NCBI RefSeq assembly: GCF_024259515.1
Contig: NZ_JANBWE010000003.1
Coordinates: forward strand, 310,001 to 374,000
Reading direction: 5' to 3'
Length of the DNA: 64,000 nt
Origin: Salirhabdus salicampi
GTDB taxonomy: Bacteria > Bacillota > Bacilli > Bacillales > Alkalibacillaceae
The notes under the pieces were generated by a model. That model was not told where the DNA came from. It saw only the letters and a list, made by a program, of their open reading frames with translations, and did no database searches. Of this stretch, positions 1 through 12,087 are shown piece by piece (the first letter of the stretch is position 1; every line of letters starts with the position of its first letter). The translations under genes were made by a program, and so were the position numbers.

Positions 1-1686
<1,686 letters not shown>

Positions 1687-1734
1687 CAATAATGGGTTTG
1701 TAAATCATGACTATCGTGGATTTAGCAAGCCTGA

Positions 1735-2145
<411 letters not shown>

Positions 2146-2150
2146 ACAGG

Positions 2151-2198
2151 AAAAAGTCTTAAGTACTCGTATATTCTACGTTACTTAAGACTTTTTTT
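2151..2198 (+). terminator. Rho-independent terminator of the atp operon
   Basis: An inverted repeat pairs AAAAAGTCTTAAGTA with TTACTTAAGACTTTTT around a loop of about 15 bases, and the right arm runs into a T tract. It starts six bases after the atpC stop codon and should separate the atp operon from the nuo operon. Confidence 0.9.
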
Positions 2199-2280
2199 AT
2201 TCGTTCTATTCATGTATGGGCATAATGGTACATACATATGTGGTGGGATGAACAACATTAGGTTATCTGGAAAGGGGCTA

Positions 2281-2309
2281 TCGACACAAATATAGCAGTT
2301 TGCTATAAT
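2281..2309 (+). promoter_or_regulatory. Sigma-A type promoter of the nuo operon
   Basis: A -35 box TCGACA at 2281 and a perfect -10 box TATAAT at 2304 are separated by 17 bases. The -10 box carries the extended TG motif (TGCTATAAT). It lies downstream of the atpC terminator and about 45 bases upstream of nuoA, so it is the likely start of the complex I transcript. Confidence 0.8.
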
Positions 2310-2356
2310 GAAAGCGGTTAGAAAAGATAGAAAATTCTGTATAAAGGGGTTGAAAA

Positions 2357-2731
2357 ATGGACTCCCTACACGTCTATCAAAATAGTTACTTAATAATCAT
2401 TATCTTCATGATTGTCGGGTTTCTATTACCGATTGTAGCGTTAACGTTTGGGAAGCTCCTACGGCCACATAAACCAACAGAACAAAAAATGACAACCTAT
2501 GAAAGTGGAGTAGAGCCGTTTCAAGATGCTAGAGCCCAGTTTAACGTACGCTACTATTTATTTGCTCTGTTATTTTTAATTTTTGATGTTGAAACTGTTT
2601 TCCTTTATCCGTGGGCAGTAGCCTATGAGAAGTTAGGAATTTTTGCTTTAATTGAAATGTTAATTTTTATTGTCATGTTATTACTCGGATTAATATACGC
2701 CTGGAAAAAGAAGGTGCTGAAATGGAGATGA
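2357..2731 (+). CDS. nuoA: NADH-quinone oxidoreductase subunit A
   Basis: NuoA is a small membrane subunit of respiratory complex I, next to the quinone channel. The 124-residue protein has three hydrophobic segments (about 12-32, 66-88 and 93-115), with the conserved [20 protein letters not shown] loop after the first and the [12 protein letters not shown] motif in the second. An AAAGGGG ribosome binding site precedes the ATG. It opens an 11-gene operon and its end overlaps nuoB by ten bases. The family is clear. Confidence 0.95.
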   Translation: MDSLHVYQNSYLIIIIFMIVGFLLPIVALTFGKLLRPHKPTEQKMTTYESGVEPFQDARAQFNVRYYLFALLFLIFDVETVFLYPWAVAYEKLGIFALIEMLIFIVMLLLGLIYAWKKKVLKWR

Positions 2732-3240
2732 ATTTAGAGAACATTAGTCCACAGGAACAGGAAGAACTGAACCGCAACGTCTTCTTTATTACACTTGAAC
2801 AACTGAAATCATGGGCAAGAAGCAACTCCCTTTGGCCAGTCCAATTTGGACTTGCATGTTGCGCCATTGAGATGATGGGAGTCGGAGCATCTCACTATGA
2901 TTTAGATCGCTTTGGATCTTTCTTTCGAACATCACCACGTCAATCGGATTGTATGATTGTGTCAGGTACAGTAACGAAAAAAATGGCGCCTATTGTACGT
3001 CGTCTTTATGACCAAATGCCAGAACCGAAATGGGTAATTGCCATGGGGTCTTGTGCAACAGCAGGAGGTCCTTACATTAAGTCCTACTCTGTTGTTAAAG
3101 GAGTAGATCAAATCGTTCCCGTAGATGTATATATTCCTGGCTGTCCTCCAAATCCCGCTGCTTTAATTTATGGTATTAATAAATTACAAGAGAAAATCCG
3201 CTACGAAGCAAAAACCGGGAAGCGGGTGATTTTAAAATGA
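2722..3240 (+). CDS. nuoB: NADH-quinone oxidoreductase subunit B
   Basis: NuoB carries the terminal iron-sulfur cluster N2, which passes electrons to quinone in complex I. The 172-residue protein shows all four expected cysteine ligands: the tandem pair in [10 protein letters not shown] (residues 46 and 47), GSCATAGG (111) and IPGCPPNP (141). The ATG lies within the end of nuoA, with the purine-rich sequence GGAAAAAGAAGG upstream. Length and cysteine pattern are typical, so the subunit should be functional. Confidence 0.97.
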   Translation: MEMNLENISPQEQEELNRNVFFITLEQLKSWARSNSLWPVQFGLACCAIEMMGVGASHYDLDRFGSFFRTSPRQSDCMIVSGTVTKKMAPIVRRLYDQMPEPKWVIAMGSCATAGGPYIKSYSVVKGVDQIVPVDVYIPGCPPNPAALIYGINKLQEKIRYEAKTGKRVILK

Positions 3241-3806
3241 CAGAGGAAAAAGATGATAAAAGAAATGCTCGGAATCCAAGGAGAAAAAAGGCTGTAGATC
3301 AAGAAAAACAGAAAGAGCAAACTCCATCACCAAATCAACCATTGTTAGACCATTATGTTAATGTGATTACACAACAAGTTGGCGCAAATGCGTTGGTCGA
3401 CTCCTACGTAAATACCTCTTCTAAAGATATACCGACCATAATCGCACATATTGACTACTACTACGAAATTGCAAAAGCATTAAAATCCCACCAAGACCTT
3501 CAATTTGATTATGTTTCTGATTTTCATGGAATTGATTATGAAACCCATATGGAACTTTACGTTCACCTATACTCCTTTACGAAACGGCATAGTATTGCGC
3601 TAAAAGTACAATTAAATCGAGAAGAACCAGTTGCTCCATCATTAGTACCGTTGTATGAAGGTGCTAACTGGCCTGAATGCGAAGTATATGACCTTCTTGG
3701 TGTTCAATTTCAGAACCATCCTGAGTTGAAACGGATTTTACTAGGTGAAGACTGGAAAGGTTATCCGCTCCGTAAAGATTACGAGCCATATGACGTGGAG
3801 GTGTAG
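3237..3806 (+). CDS. nuoC: NADH-quinone oxidoreductase subunit C
   Basis: NuoC is the 30-kDa peripheral-arm subunit of complex I. The 189-residue protein begins with about 35 charged, low-complexity residues (many K, R, E and Q), then the 30-kDa domain with [19 protein letters not shown] and the signature [20 protein letters not shown], ending in [11 protein letters not shown]. The start ATG overlaps the nuoB stop in an ATGA arrangement, which suggests translational coupling. The polar N-terminal extension is a known variable feature of Bacillaceae NuoC and is probably a disordered tail. Confidence 0.94.
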   Translation: MTEEKDDKRNARNPRRKKAVDQEKQKEQTPSPNQPLLDHYVNVITQQVGANALVDSYVNTSSKDIPTIIAHIDYYYEIAKALKSHQDLQFDYVSDFHGIDYETHMELYVHLYSFTKRHSIALKVQLNREEPVAPSLVPLYEGANWPECEVYDLLGVQFQNHPELKRILLGEDWKGYPLRKDYEPYDVEV

Positions 3807-3809
3807 CCA

Positions 3810-4910
3810 ATGATTCGAACTGAAGAGATGCTATTAAATGTAGGACCACAGCACCCGAGTACACACGGTGTGTTTCGCCTAGTTGTAAAAGTAGAAGGTG
3901 AAGTCATACGCGAAGCTACACCTGTCATTGGATATCTTCACCGTGGAACAGAGAAGCTAGCTGAAGATCTTACATATACGCAAATTATTCCATACACGGA
4001 CCGCATGGATTATTTGTCAGCTATGACGAACAATTACGTCTTATGTCACGCAACGGAAACATTAATGGGTTTGGAAATACCAGACCGCGCGGAGTATTTA
4101 CGTGTTATTGCAATGGAATTAGGAAGAGTTGCCAGTCATCTCGTTTGGTTTGGTACATATTTATTAGACATTGGGGCAACAAGTCCCTTTCTTTATGCAT
4201 TCCGTGACCGGGAGATGATTATTAATCTATTAAATGAATTGTGTGGTGCTAGATTAACATTCAATTACATGCGTGTCGGAGGTGTAAAATGGGATGCACC
4301 CGACGGATGGATTCAAAAAGTAGAAGAATTTATCCCCTACATGCGTGAGCAATTAAAAGGCTACCACGATCTCGTAAGTGGCAATGAAATTTTTTTGAAC
4401 CGAGTGAAAGGTGTTGGCACATACACTGCGCAAGATGCGATCCAATATTCATTAAGTGGAGCTAATTTACGCTGTACAGGAGTCGATTTCGATCTGCGTA
4501 GAGATGAACCGTATTCTATTTATGACCGTTTCGAGTTCAGTGTCCCGACCCGTAAAACGGGGGACTGTTATGCACGTTACGAATGTAGAATGGAAGAAAT
4601 AGAGCAAGCTTTAAATATATTAGAGCAAGCCGTCGAACAATTCCCTGATGAAGGAGATGTGTTAGGGAAAGTGCCAAAGGTGATTAAGCCGCCAAAGGGG
4701 GAAGTTTATGTCCGCATTGAATCCCCCCGAGGTGAAATCGGCTGCTATATTGCCAGTGATGGAAAAAAACAACCATATCGCTTAAAGTTCAGACGACCAT
4801 CTTTCTATAATCTACAAATCTTACCGAAACTACTAAAAGATGAAAACATGGCGAATTTAGTCGCTATTTTAGGTGGTATAGATATTGTCCTCGGGGAGGT
4901 TGATGGGTAA
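3810..4910 (+). CDS. nuoD: NADH-quinone oxidoreductase subunit D
   Basis: NuoD is the 49-kDa subunit that forms the quinone-binding pocket with NuoB. The 366-residue protein begins with the signature LNVGPQHPSTHGVFRL, which includes the quinone-site histidine, continues with YLHRGTEKLAE and YTDRMDYLSAM, and ends with the LPKLLKDENMANLVAILGGIDIVLGEVDG tail segment in two parts. A GGAGGTG ribosome binding site precedes the ATG. The stop codon overlaps the nuoH start by one base. Length and motifs are typical. Confidence 0.97.
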   Translation: MIRTEEMLLNVGPQHPSTHGVFRLVVKVEGEVIREATPVIGYLHRGTEKLAEDLTYTQIIPYTDRMDYLSAMTNNYVLCHATETLMGLEIPDRAEYLRVIAMELGRVASHLVWFGTYLLDIGATSPFLYAFRDREMIINLLNELCGARLTFNYMRVGGVKWDAPDGWIQKVEEFIPYMREQLKGYHDLVSGNEIFLNRVKGVGTYTAQDAIQYSLSGANLRCTGVDFDLRRDEPYSIYDRFEFSVPTRKTGDCYARYECRMEEIEQALNILEQAVEQFPDEGDVLGKVPKVIKPPKGEVYVRIESPRGEIGCYIASDGKKQPYRLKFRRPSFYNLQILPKLLKDENMANLVAILGGIDIVLGEVDG

Positions 4911-5917
4911 TGACTTGGATTGAAGAACTGTTAGCATCTCCCCCAGCAATGGAGAACATGATCACGTTTGCAATGATTGTCTTACCGCTAATGTCAGTCG
5001 TACTCGGCTTTGTGACCTACTCCATTCTAGCCGAACGAAAAGTGATGGGTTTTATTCAGCTGCGCAAAGGTCCTGCAAGGGTTGGTGGTCGGTTCGGATT
5101 ACTACAGTCTATTGCAGACGTTCTCAAACTGTTAGTAAAGGAGGATGTTCGTCCTAAAAATGCTGACCGGATTTTATTTATTTTAGCACCAGTCATAGCG
5201 TTCGTTCCTTCTTTTATGGTATTAGCCGTGATTCCTTTTACGGATGCACTAAAGTTTACGGACATAGGTGTTGGATTACTCTATTTCATAGCCATATCGG
5301 GACTATCTACAATCGGTGTCGTAACGGCAGGGTGGGCTTCCAATAATAAATATGCCCTTATGGGTGGTATGCGTTCGGCTGCACAAATGATTTCCTATGA
5401 AATCCCACTTATTATGTCTGTTGTTGGAGTTGTATTGTTTGCCGGCAGTCTCAATCTAACGACTATTGTAGAAAAGCAAGCGATGATTCCGTATATATTA
5501 CTTCAACCGATCGGCTTTATCATTTTTTTCATCTCTGCCACTGCAGAATTAAACCGGACACCATTTGATTTACCGGAAGCAGAATCAGAGCTCGTTGCTG
5601 GTTATCATGTCGAATACTCAGGGTTCCGCTGGGCGTTTTTCATGTTGGCTGAATATGTGTACTTATTTGCCATGTCTGCCTTAATTACGGTTCTCTTCTT
5701 AGGAGGATGGAACCCAATTATTGGCCTCGGTTTTATACCGGGATACATTTGGTTTGCCGTAAAATTAATGATTGTAGTCTTCCTCTTTATGTGGATCCGC
5801 TCCACGTTGCCTCGCTTACGGGCAGATCAATTAATGGAATTCGGTTGGAAAGTGCTATTACCGGTTGCGATGGCGAATATCTTTATATCAGCCATCATTA
5901 AGGAACTCTTTCTATAA
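4910..5917 (+). CDS. nuoH: NADH-quinone oxidoreductase subunit H
   Basis: NuoH is the membrane subunit that joins the peripheral arm to the proton-pumping arm and forms part of the quinone channel. The 335-residue protein has about eight hydrophobic segments. Family signatures include AERKVMGFIQLRKGPARVG near residue 42 and the acidic loop ELNRTPFDLPEAESELVAGY near 210. It starts one base inside the nuoD stop and is followed by nuoI after 18 bases. The call is secure. Confidence 0.96.
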   Translation: MTWIEELLASPPAMENMITFAMIVLPLMSVVLGFVTYSILAERKVMGFIQLRKGPARVGGRFGLLQSIADVLKLLVKEDVRPKNADRILFILAPVIAFVPSFMVLAVIPFTDALKFTDIGVGLLYFIAISGLSTIGVVTAGWASNNKYALMGGMRSAAQMISYEIPLIMSVVGVVLFAGSLNLTTIVEKQAMIPYILLQPIGFIIFFISATAELNRTPFDLPEAESELVAGYHVEYSGFRWAFFMLAEYVYLFAMSALITVLFLGGWNPIIGLGFIPGYIWFAVKLMIVVFLFMWIRSTLPRLRADQLMEFGWKVLLPVAMANIFISAIIKELFL

Positions 5918-5935
5918 AAAGGTGGTGCATGTTTG

Positions 5936-6349
5936 ATGATGGGGTTAGCAAAAGGATTAAAATATACGTTGAAAAATATGACGAAGTCGAAAGTGACATA
6001 TGATTATCCGGATGAATCCTTACCGTTACCGGACCGTTTTCGTGGAATACAAAAATTTTACCCGGAAAAGTGTATCGTTTGTAACCAATGTGTTAACGTT
6101 TGTCCAACTGATTGTATTTCATTAACGGGAAAAAAACATCCTGATCCGGAACGTAAAGGAAGAGTCATCGAGACATACGATATCAATTTTGAAATTTGTA
6201 TTCTTTGTGACTTGTGTACGGAGGTTTGTCCGACGGAAGCAATTGTAATGACAAACAACTTTGAGTTGGCCGAATACTCGCGGGATGAGTTGTTTAAGGA
6301 CCTGCAATGGCTGGATGAAAACGACACGAACATTCGAAAGGAGAATTAA
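5936..6349 (+). CDS. nuoI: NADH-quinone oxidoreductase subunit I (2x 4Fe-4S)
   Basis: NuoI is a peripheral ferredoxin-like subunit that carries two 4Fe-4S clusters toward cluster N2. Two binding motifs are visible, CIVCNQCVNVCPTDC and CILCDLCTEVCPTEA, with the spacing of the family. An AAAGGTGGTG ribosome binding site at about 5917-5927 best serves the ATG at 5936; a TTG at 5933 and a second ATG at 5939 are alternatives in the same frame. The chain is about 137 residues. Because nuoE, nuoF and nuoG are absent, the electron donor upstream of NuoI must differ from the NADH module. Confidence 0.95.
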   Translation: MMGLAKGLKYTLKNMTKSKVTYDYPDESLPLPDRFRGIQKFYPEKCIVCNQCVNVCPTDCISLTGKKHPDPERKGRVIETYDINFEICILCDLCTEVCPTEAIVMTNNFELAEYSRDELFKDLQWLDENDTNIRKEN

Positions 6350-6350
6350 T

Positions 6351-6857
6351 ATGAATGGCGAATTAATTTTGTTTCTTCTCCTTTCGGCCATGTCCATCAT
6401 CGGCGGCATTTTAATGATCACATTGCGACAAGTGATACATATGGTGTTAGCGCTTGTTGTAACCTTTTTAAGTTTAGCTGGCGTTTACTTTATGTTGTCG
6501 GCTGAGTTCGTTGCCGTCGTCCAAATTTTAATTTATTCAGGTGCTGTCACCATTGTGTTGATTTTTGGCATTATGCTGACGAAATACAAAGCAACTGACC
6601 ACGGAAGTCGGAACACTTTACGTACAACGATCGTCGGTATTGGTGTGTTAGCCTTCTTTCTTATCGTATATCGGGCTATACGCCATTTATATATTGAGGG
6701 GGAAGCGACAACACTTCACGTGAACAATACAGAGCAAATTGGAGAAAAATTGTTTGCCCATTATGTCATTCCCTTTGAACTTGTATCGGTAGTATTACTT
6801 GTTGCATTAGTTGGAGCAGTCGTACTCACGAAAGGAGAGGGGGCGAAAGAGGAATGA
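6351..6857 (+). CDS. nuoJ: NADH-quinone oxidoreductase subunit J
   Basis: NuoJ is a hydrophobic subunit of the complex I membrane arm. The start is set at the ATG at 6351, which lies right after the nuoI stop and follows an AAAGGAG ribosome binding site; the frame is open further upstream but that part overlaps nuoI. The protein has about 168 residues with five membrane segments, including the conserved [20 protein letters not shown] helix that forms the pi-bulge segment. The last four bases overlap the nuoK start (ATGA). Confidence 0.94.
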   Translation: MNGELILFLLLSAMSIIGGILMITLRQVIHMVLALVVTFLSLAGVYFMLSAEFVAVVQILIYSGAVTIVLIFGIMLTKYKATDHGSRNTLRTTIVGIGVLAFFLIVYRAIRHLYIEGEATTLHVNNTEQIGEKLFAHYVIPFELVSVVLLVALVGAVVLTKGEGAKEE

Positions 6858-7168
6858 CAGGTGTACCGCTCATATCACACTTACTCCTCGCCTTAATCTT
6901 ATTTTGTATTGGATTGTTTGGTGCCTTAACGAAGCGAAATACCATTATCGTTCTCATATCAATTGAACTTATGCTTAACGCGGTAAATCTAAATCTTGTT
7001 GCATTTAGTAAATTGGGCATGAACCCAAACATTACAGGACAAGTATTTTCTCTGTTTACGATTACGATTGCAGCTGCTGAAGTTGCAGTAGGTATGGCAA
7101 TTTTAATTGCTATATACCGACATCGGAAGTCTGTAAAAATTGATGAGCTCACTGTAGTGAATGATTAA
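6854..7168 (+). CDS. nuoK: NADH-quinone oxidoreductase subunit K
   Basis: NuoK is a small membrane subunit of complex I, related to MrpC of sodium/proton antiporters. The 104-residue protein has three membrane helices and the conserved glutamates within [17 protein letters not shown] and [13 protein letters not shown], which lie on the proton path. It overlaps nuoJ by four bases. A 39-base gap separates it from nuoL, which has its own ribosome binding site. Confidence 0.95.
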   Translation: MTGVPLISHLLLALILFCIGLFGALTKRNTIIVLISIELMLNAVNLNLVAFSKLGMNPNITGQVFSLFTITIAAAEVAVGMAILIAIYRHRKSVKIDELTVVND

Positions 7169-7207
7169 TCGAATAAAACAAGGCATTACCTTTGTGAGAA
7201 GGGATTT

Positions 7208-9079
7208 GTGATAAAGATGTTTGAAATGGCTTGGCTCATCCCGTTGCTACCGTTTGTGTCGTTTATCATTTTGATTTCGTTTCGGTCCTACGTAAAAGAT
7301 TGGAGTGGATACATCGCCTCATTCTTTGTCGGTGTTTCACTACTACTGGCTCTTTTCGTAGGAAAAGAATTACTCGTTACGCCTCTCTATGAGATAGAGA
7401 GGGCGTGGTTAACGATTGGCTCATTAGAGCTAACCGTGGGGATCTTGTTAAATCCGTTAAACGGCTTAATGATTGTGCTCGTTGCATTTATTAGTTTTCT
7501 TATCCACCTTTATTCGATCGGTTATATGAAAGGTGATGATCGCTATTCAGTTTTCTTCGCCTATTTAAGTTTATTTAGCGCGGCAATGCTAGGATTGGTT
7601 ATGTCGCCAAACTTACTTCAGTTTTATATGTTCTGGGAACTGGTCGGTTTAGGTTCATTTTTATTGATCGGCTTTTACTTTTATAAAGAAAGTGCCAAGC
7701 AAGCAGCGAAAAAAGCTTTCATAATAACACGTATCGGTGACATTGGTTTACTCATTGGGATAATTCTTCTTTTCTGGCAAACAGGGAGCCTTCACTTGTC
7801 GACAATATTTTCCGCAATCACAAATGGGGAAGTAAATGAAGGGATGATTACGTTCATCGCCATTTTATTCTTTGTCGGTGCGATTGGAAAGTCTGGTCAA
7901 TTTCCGCTCCATACGTGGCTGCCAGACGCAATGGAGGGGCCGACGCCGGTGTCCGCCCTTATTCACGCAGCTACGATGGTGGCTGCAGGTGTATATTTAG
8001 TGGCGGTTATGTATCCGCTTTTTGCACTAAGTGAGGTTGCAATGCTCACTGTTGCAATCGTCGGTGCGTTTACAGCCATTTTTGCAGCAACAATTGGCCT
8101 CGTCCAAAATGATGTGAAACGTGTTCTCGCCTATTCCACTGTGTCCCAATTAGGATATATGATGCTTGCCTTAGGAATGGCAGGGTATGTAGCAGGGATT
8201 TTTCATCTATTTACACACGCATTCTTTAAAGCCCTATTGTTCGTAGCAGCTGGTGCGATTATTCATCAAGTTCATACCCAAAACATTAAACAAATGGGTG
8301 GGCTTCGCCATGAATTAAAATTTACAAACATCATCTTTCTCATTGGAACATTAGCAATTAGCGGCTTCCCATTTTTATCAGGATTTTTTAGTAAAGAAGC
8401 TATTTTTGTCGCGATTTGGGAACGGGGCAATTATGGACTATTCGTTGTCGCATTAGTCACCGCTTTTTTAACATCGCTATATATGTTTCGCTTGTATTTC
8501 CTTATGTTTTATGGAAGAAACAAGGGGAAAGAAGTGGAGCGTACCCCACTTTCAATTGCAATGAAAATTCCAATGGGGTTGTTAGCACTTTTAGCGATTT
8601 TAGCTGGATACTCCAATTCAGAATGGTTCGGTTCCTTTTTAGCACACTGGTTATACGAAACAAATGCCTTTATACCGAAGGAGCATCACGGGGGCATTTG
8701 GCTCATTTTCATTACAACTATCGTTTCTTTAAGCGGTATCTATTTGGCATATCTCATCTATGTGAAGAAATCGGTAGACCATGAGGAATGGAAGGATTTA
8801 TTCTCCTCAACCTATCGAATGTTTTACAACAAATATTATTTAGATGAATGGTATCAATATACATTTGTTAATGGGGCAAGGGCAATCGGGATCGCCTTTC
8901 GTTCTATTGAAAAATATGTCATTCAACTAACGATTGAAGTTATTCGTGGAGCTGTTACGTCGTTAAGCCGTTTAACCTCGAAATTACAAACAGGTCAACC
9001 ACAATTATACGGAACTGTCGCCTTTGTCGGATTTGTCGTCATTTTATTCGTCTTTATTGTGAAAGGGGGGCACTTATAA
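7208..9079 (+). CDS. nuoL: NADH-quinone oxidoreductase subunit L
   Basis: NuoL is the distal antiporter-like proton-pumping subunit of complex I. The protein of about 620 residues has some 15 membrane helices, the transmembrane glutamate region FYMFWELVGLGSFLLIGFYF, the lysine-containing FVGAIGKSGQFPLHTWLPDAM segment and HAATMVAAGVYLV, and the long lateral helix region at the C terminus. The GTG at 7208 and the ATG at 7217 are both possible; the AGAAGGGA site lies closer to the GTG, but the ATG gives the more usual N terminus (MFEMAWLIPLLPF). Confidence 0.95.
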   Translation: MIKMFEMAWLIPLLPFVSFIILISFRSYVKDWSGYIASFFVGVSLLLALFVGKELLVTPLYEIERAWLTIGSLELTVGILLNPLNGLMIVLVAFISFLIHLYSIGYMKGDDRYSVFFAYLSLFSAAMLGLVMSPNLLQFYMFWELVGLGSFLLIGFYFYKESAKQAAKKAFIITRIGDIGLLIGIILLFWQTGSLHLSTIFSAITNGEVNEGMITFIAILFFVGAIGKSGQFPLHTWLPDAMEGPTPVSALIHAATMVAAGVYLVAVMYPLFALSEVAMLTVAIVGAFTAIFAATIGLVQNDVKRVLAYSTVSQLGYMMLALGMAGYVAGIFHLFTHAFFKALLFVAAGAIIHQVHTQNIKQMGGLRHELKFTNIIFLIGTLAISGFPFLSGFFSKEAIFVAIWERGNYGLFVVALVTAFLTSLYMFRLYFLMFYGRNKGKEVERTPLSIAMKIPMGLLALLAILAGYSNSEWFGSFLAHWLYETNAFIPKEHHGGIWLIFITTIVSLSGIYLAYLIYVKKSVDHEEWKDLFSSTYRMFYNKYYLDEWYQYTFVNGARAIGIAFRSIEKYVIQLTIEVIRGAVTSLSRLTSKLQTGQPQLYGTVAFVGFVVILFVFIVKGGHL

Positions 9080-10537
9080 ATGGGCTTATTATCACTGTTA
9101 GTCTTTTCCCCGTTTCTAGGTTTTTTTATCTTTATGTTTTTACGAGACAAAAAGGAAAAAGTGTTATACACAGTTGCAACAATCACTAGTATTATCCCTC
9201 TATTCATAGCAACGATGTTGTATAAACAAATCGGCATTGGCACAATTCGTGAATCGGTGCATTGGATTGAGGTTGGGAACGTTCATATTGATTATGAACT
9301 TGCGATGGACGGACTTAGTCTCCTGTTCGTTATGCTAACAGCGTTAATTACGTTTTTGGTAACGCTCATAATTTATTATCAAGTTAATGACAATGCAAAA
9401 CTGTTTTATCAGTTGTTGTTTCTGCTTGAAACCGGAATATTAGGCGTGTTTTTAGCAGATAACTTATTCCTCTTTTTTATCTTTTTTGAGTTAACGTTAG
9501 TCCCTATGTTTTTCCTGATTGGGAAATGGGGCGGTGTTGACCGAGAGCATGCTGCGTACCGATATGTCATTTACAATGGAATTGGTTCACTCATTTTATT
9601 GCTAGGTATTGTCGGGATTATGGTGTTAAGTGGAACGACGAATTACGATGCAGTGGCAAACCATTTTCAAACGAATGGCACTTCGGTCACAAACACTACG
9701 ATCCTCATAGCTTTGATTGTTGCGTTTGGAATAAAGTTACCGATTGTACCGTTTCATTCGTGGATGGTAAAAGTGCACGTACATGCACCACCTGTTATCG
9801 TGATGATTCACGCCGGTGTGCTACTCAAAATTGGAGCATATGGATTAGTGAAATTCGGACTAGGGTTTTTCCCGGATGCCTTTCTTAATCTTGCACCACT
9901 AATTGTCACGTTAGGAATTGTGAACTTATTATATGGAGCATTTTTAGCCTTTGTTCAAACCGAGCTTAGAAAGGTGTTAGCATATGCCAGTATCTCCCAT
10001 ATGGGACTTGTCCTAATTGGATTGGCCGCTTTTAATGAAGCGGGCATACAAGGAGCTATCTTTCAGGCCATCTCTCACGGTTTAATATCCGCACTCCTTT
10101 TTTTCTTTGTAGGTGTTCTGTTCATACGTACCGGTACAACCAACATCGAAAAATTAGGGGGATTTGCTTCCTTTACTCCTGTCATATCCGCCTACTTACT
10201 GATTGCTGGTTTGGCCGCACTCGGTTTACCGGGGATGAGTGGATTTATTAGTGAATTTATGGTGTTTTTAGGCATTTTCCGTGAGATGCCGGTAATGGGC
10301 GCAATCGCGACAATTGGCATAATTATGACCGTTGTATACATGTTGCGTGCTATCTTATCGATAACGTACGGGAAGCAAGCAGAAGACTTTAAAGATATAA
10401 CGGATTTACAGCCGGTAGAATGGCCGCCAGCTGTCGTGTTAACTGCAACTATCATTATCATTGGCATATATCCGAATATTGTCGCAGAACATTTACAGAT
10501 TACAATTGAAACGATATTAACAGGGATAGGGGGATAA
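9080..10537 (+). CDS. nuoM: NADH-quinone oxidoreductase subunit M
   Basis: NuoM is the second antiporter-like proton-pumping subunit of complex I. The 485-residue protein is hydrophobic throughout, with the conserved glutamate in FFIFFELTLVPMFFLIGKWG, the lysine in VAFGIKLPIVPFHSWM, and HVHAPPVIVMIHAGVLLKIG. It starts immediately after the nuoL stop, with an AAAGGGGGG ribosome binding site inside the nuoL end. Nuo M, L and N differ enough that the assignment is clear from these motifs and from gene order. Confidence 0.96.
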   Translation: MGLLSLLVFSPFLGFFIFMFLRDKKEKVLYTVATITSIIPLFIATMLYKQIGIGTIRESVHWIEVGNVHIDYELAMDGLSLLFVMLTALITFLVTLIIYYQVNDNAKLFYQLLFLLETGILGVFLADNLFLFFIFFELTLVPMFFLIGKWGGVDREHAAYRYVIYNGIGSLILLLGIVGIMVLSGTTNYDAVANHFQTNGTSVTNTTILIALIVAFGIKLPIVPFHSWMVKVHVHAPPVIVMIHAGVLLKIGAYGLVKFGLGFFPDAFLNLAPLIVTLGIVNLLYGAFLAFVQTELRKVLAYASISHMGLVLIGLAAFNEAGIQGAIFQAISHGLISALLFFFVGVLFIRTGTTNIEKLGGFASFTPVISAYLLIAGLAALGLPGMSGFISEFMVFLGIFREMPVMGAIATIGIIMTVVYMLRAILSITYGKQAEDFKDITDLQPVEWPPAVVLTATIIIIGIYPNIVAEHLQITIETILTGIGG

Positions 10538-10540
10538 CCG

Positions 10541-12010
10541 ATGGATATAAAAACGTTATTAAGCTTTGAATGGCATATGATGGCACCAGAGTTTTCCATT
10601 CTTATTACCACCATTGTTGTCTCTCTATTTGATTTGTTTTCAAACCACAAGGCGAAAAAGGATATTTGTGGATGGTTATCCGCAGCCGGAATCGGAATCG
10701 CACTCTTGTTTTTATTCACGCAGTCAGCTAGTGCACAAGTTTCCATTTTGTATGACACATATATATTTGACCATTTTGCTTACTACAGTAAGTTTGTGTT
10801 ATTGCTTGGGACATTGTTCGTTTTGTTCATGGCTATGTCGAAAGAACATAATGATGAAATGCATGACCGTGGGGAATATTACTACTTACTTTTAACCGCG
10901 CTGTTAGGGGCGATGATGGTTGCATCTGGAGGAGATCTTATAACCTTGTTTGTCGGTTTAGAACTATTGTCCCTTTCCTCCTATGTACTTGTCGGTTTTA
11001 AAGGAAAAGAAGCCCGTTCAACTGTTAGTTCAATGAAATTTTTAATTAACGGTAGTATTGCAACAGCTTTTACGTTATTCGGATTTAGCTACATATATGG
11101 ACTGACAGGAACGACGAACCTAGTCGAAATTTCCCGGGAAATGTCATCTTCGTTAGGAAGTGGAGAGCCACTCGCGATCATTGGTTTCATCATTACCTTT
11201 ATCGGGTTATCATTTAAAATTTCCTCGGTACCATTTCACATGTGGGCACCGGATGTTTATGTAGGTGCTCCTATACCTGTTACAGCATTTTTAAGTGTTG
11301 TATCAAAAGCAGCTGGATTCTTTATGATCATCCGAATCTATTTTACCGTCTTTGCAGAGACGCCAGGTTTAACAGAAAATGAAAGTTTATTTGGATCAAT
11401 GGTCGGCTTTATTAGCTTGTTAGCCATTTTAACGATGCTTGTCGGAAACTTAGCGGCATTAAGGCAACAAAACATAAAGCGGATGCTCGCTTATTCAAGT
11501 ATTGGCCATGCAGGCTTCCTGCTCATTCCGTTAGTAGGGTGGACGTCTGTATCCTTTGAACATTTATGGTTTTATTTGCTTTCATATTTATTTATGAACA
11601 TTGGGGCCTTCGCCATCATTCAAATTGTGACATTAGAAGAGAAGTCGGAGAAGGTGACAGCATTTGCCGGGCTTTACCAAAAAAATAGTGTCATAGCATT
11701 ATTGATGACCGTCTTTCTCATTTCATTAGCGGGAATTCCAGGTACTGCCGGGTTTATCGCCAAGTTCAAAATCTTTATGACTGCGCTGGTACACGATCCG
11801 TCGTTGTACGTATTGGCCGGGGTAATGGCTGTAGCTACAATTATTTCATATGTCTATTACTTTAATGTTTTAGTCCAAATGTATATCCGTCCACCACATT
11901 CGGAGACGACGGTTACGATAAAAGGGCCAATTACGATTACGATTGTAAGTTGTATTATTGGAACAATCCTTCTCGGAATCGTACCAAGCCTAATCGTAAA
12001 CTTGTTTTAA
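10541..12010 (+). CDS. nuoN: NADH-quinone oxidoreductase subunit N
   Basis: NuoN is the third antiporter-like subunit of complex I, nearest to NuoK and NuoJ. The 489-residue protein has about 14 membrane helices with FVGLELLSLSSYVLVGFKGK, FKISSVPFHMWAPDVYVGAP and SVVSKAAGFFMIIRI. It ends the complex I operon. The following 77 bases carry no obvious terminator, so ywzB and possibly murA may be reached by read-through. Confidence 0.95.
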   Translation: MDIKTLLSFEWHMMAPEFSILITTIVVSLFDLFSNHKAKKDICGWLSAAGIGIALLFLFTQSASAQVSILYDTYIFDHFAYYSKFVLLLGTLFVLFMAMSKEHNDEMHDRGEYYYLLLTALLGAMMVASGGDLITLFVGLELLSLSSYVLVGFKGKEARSTVSSMKFLINGSIATAFTLFGFSYIYGLTGTTNLVEISREMSSSLGSGEPLAIIGFIITFIGLSFKISSVPFHMWAPDVYVGAPIPVTAFLSVVSKAAGFFMIIRIYFTVFAETPGLTENESLFGSMVGFISLLAILTMLVGNLAALRQQNIKRMLAYSSIGHAGFLLIPLVGWTSVSFEHLWFYLLSYLFMNIGAFAIIQIVTLEEKSEKVTAFAGLYQKNSVIALLMTVFLISLAGIPGTAGFIAKFKIFMTALVHDPSLYVLAGVMAVATIISYVYYFNVLVQMYIRPPHSETTVTIKGPITITIVSCIIGTILLGIVPSLIVNLF

Positions 12011-12087
12011 CATATATAGTGAGCAATTGACAAAACTGTGAATCCGTGTCAAGGTTGTATACGATGTTAGAAAAGGAGGCTGAACTT

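Noticed and set aside
10192-10758. 188-codon minus-strand frame across the nuoM-nuoN junction.
   Set aside because: It is the antisense shadow of two conserved membrane proteins and resembles no family.
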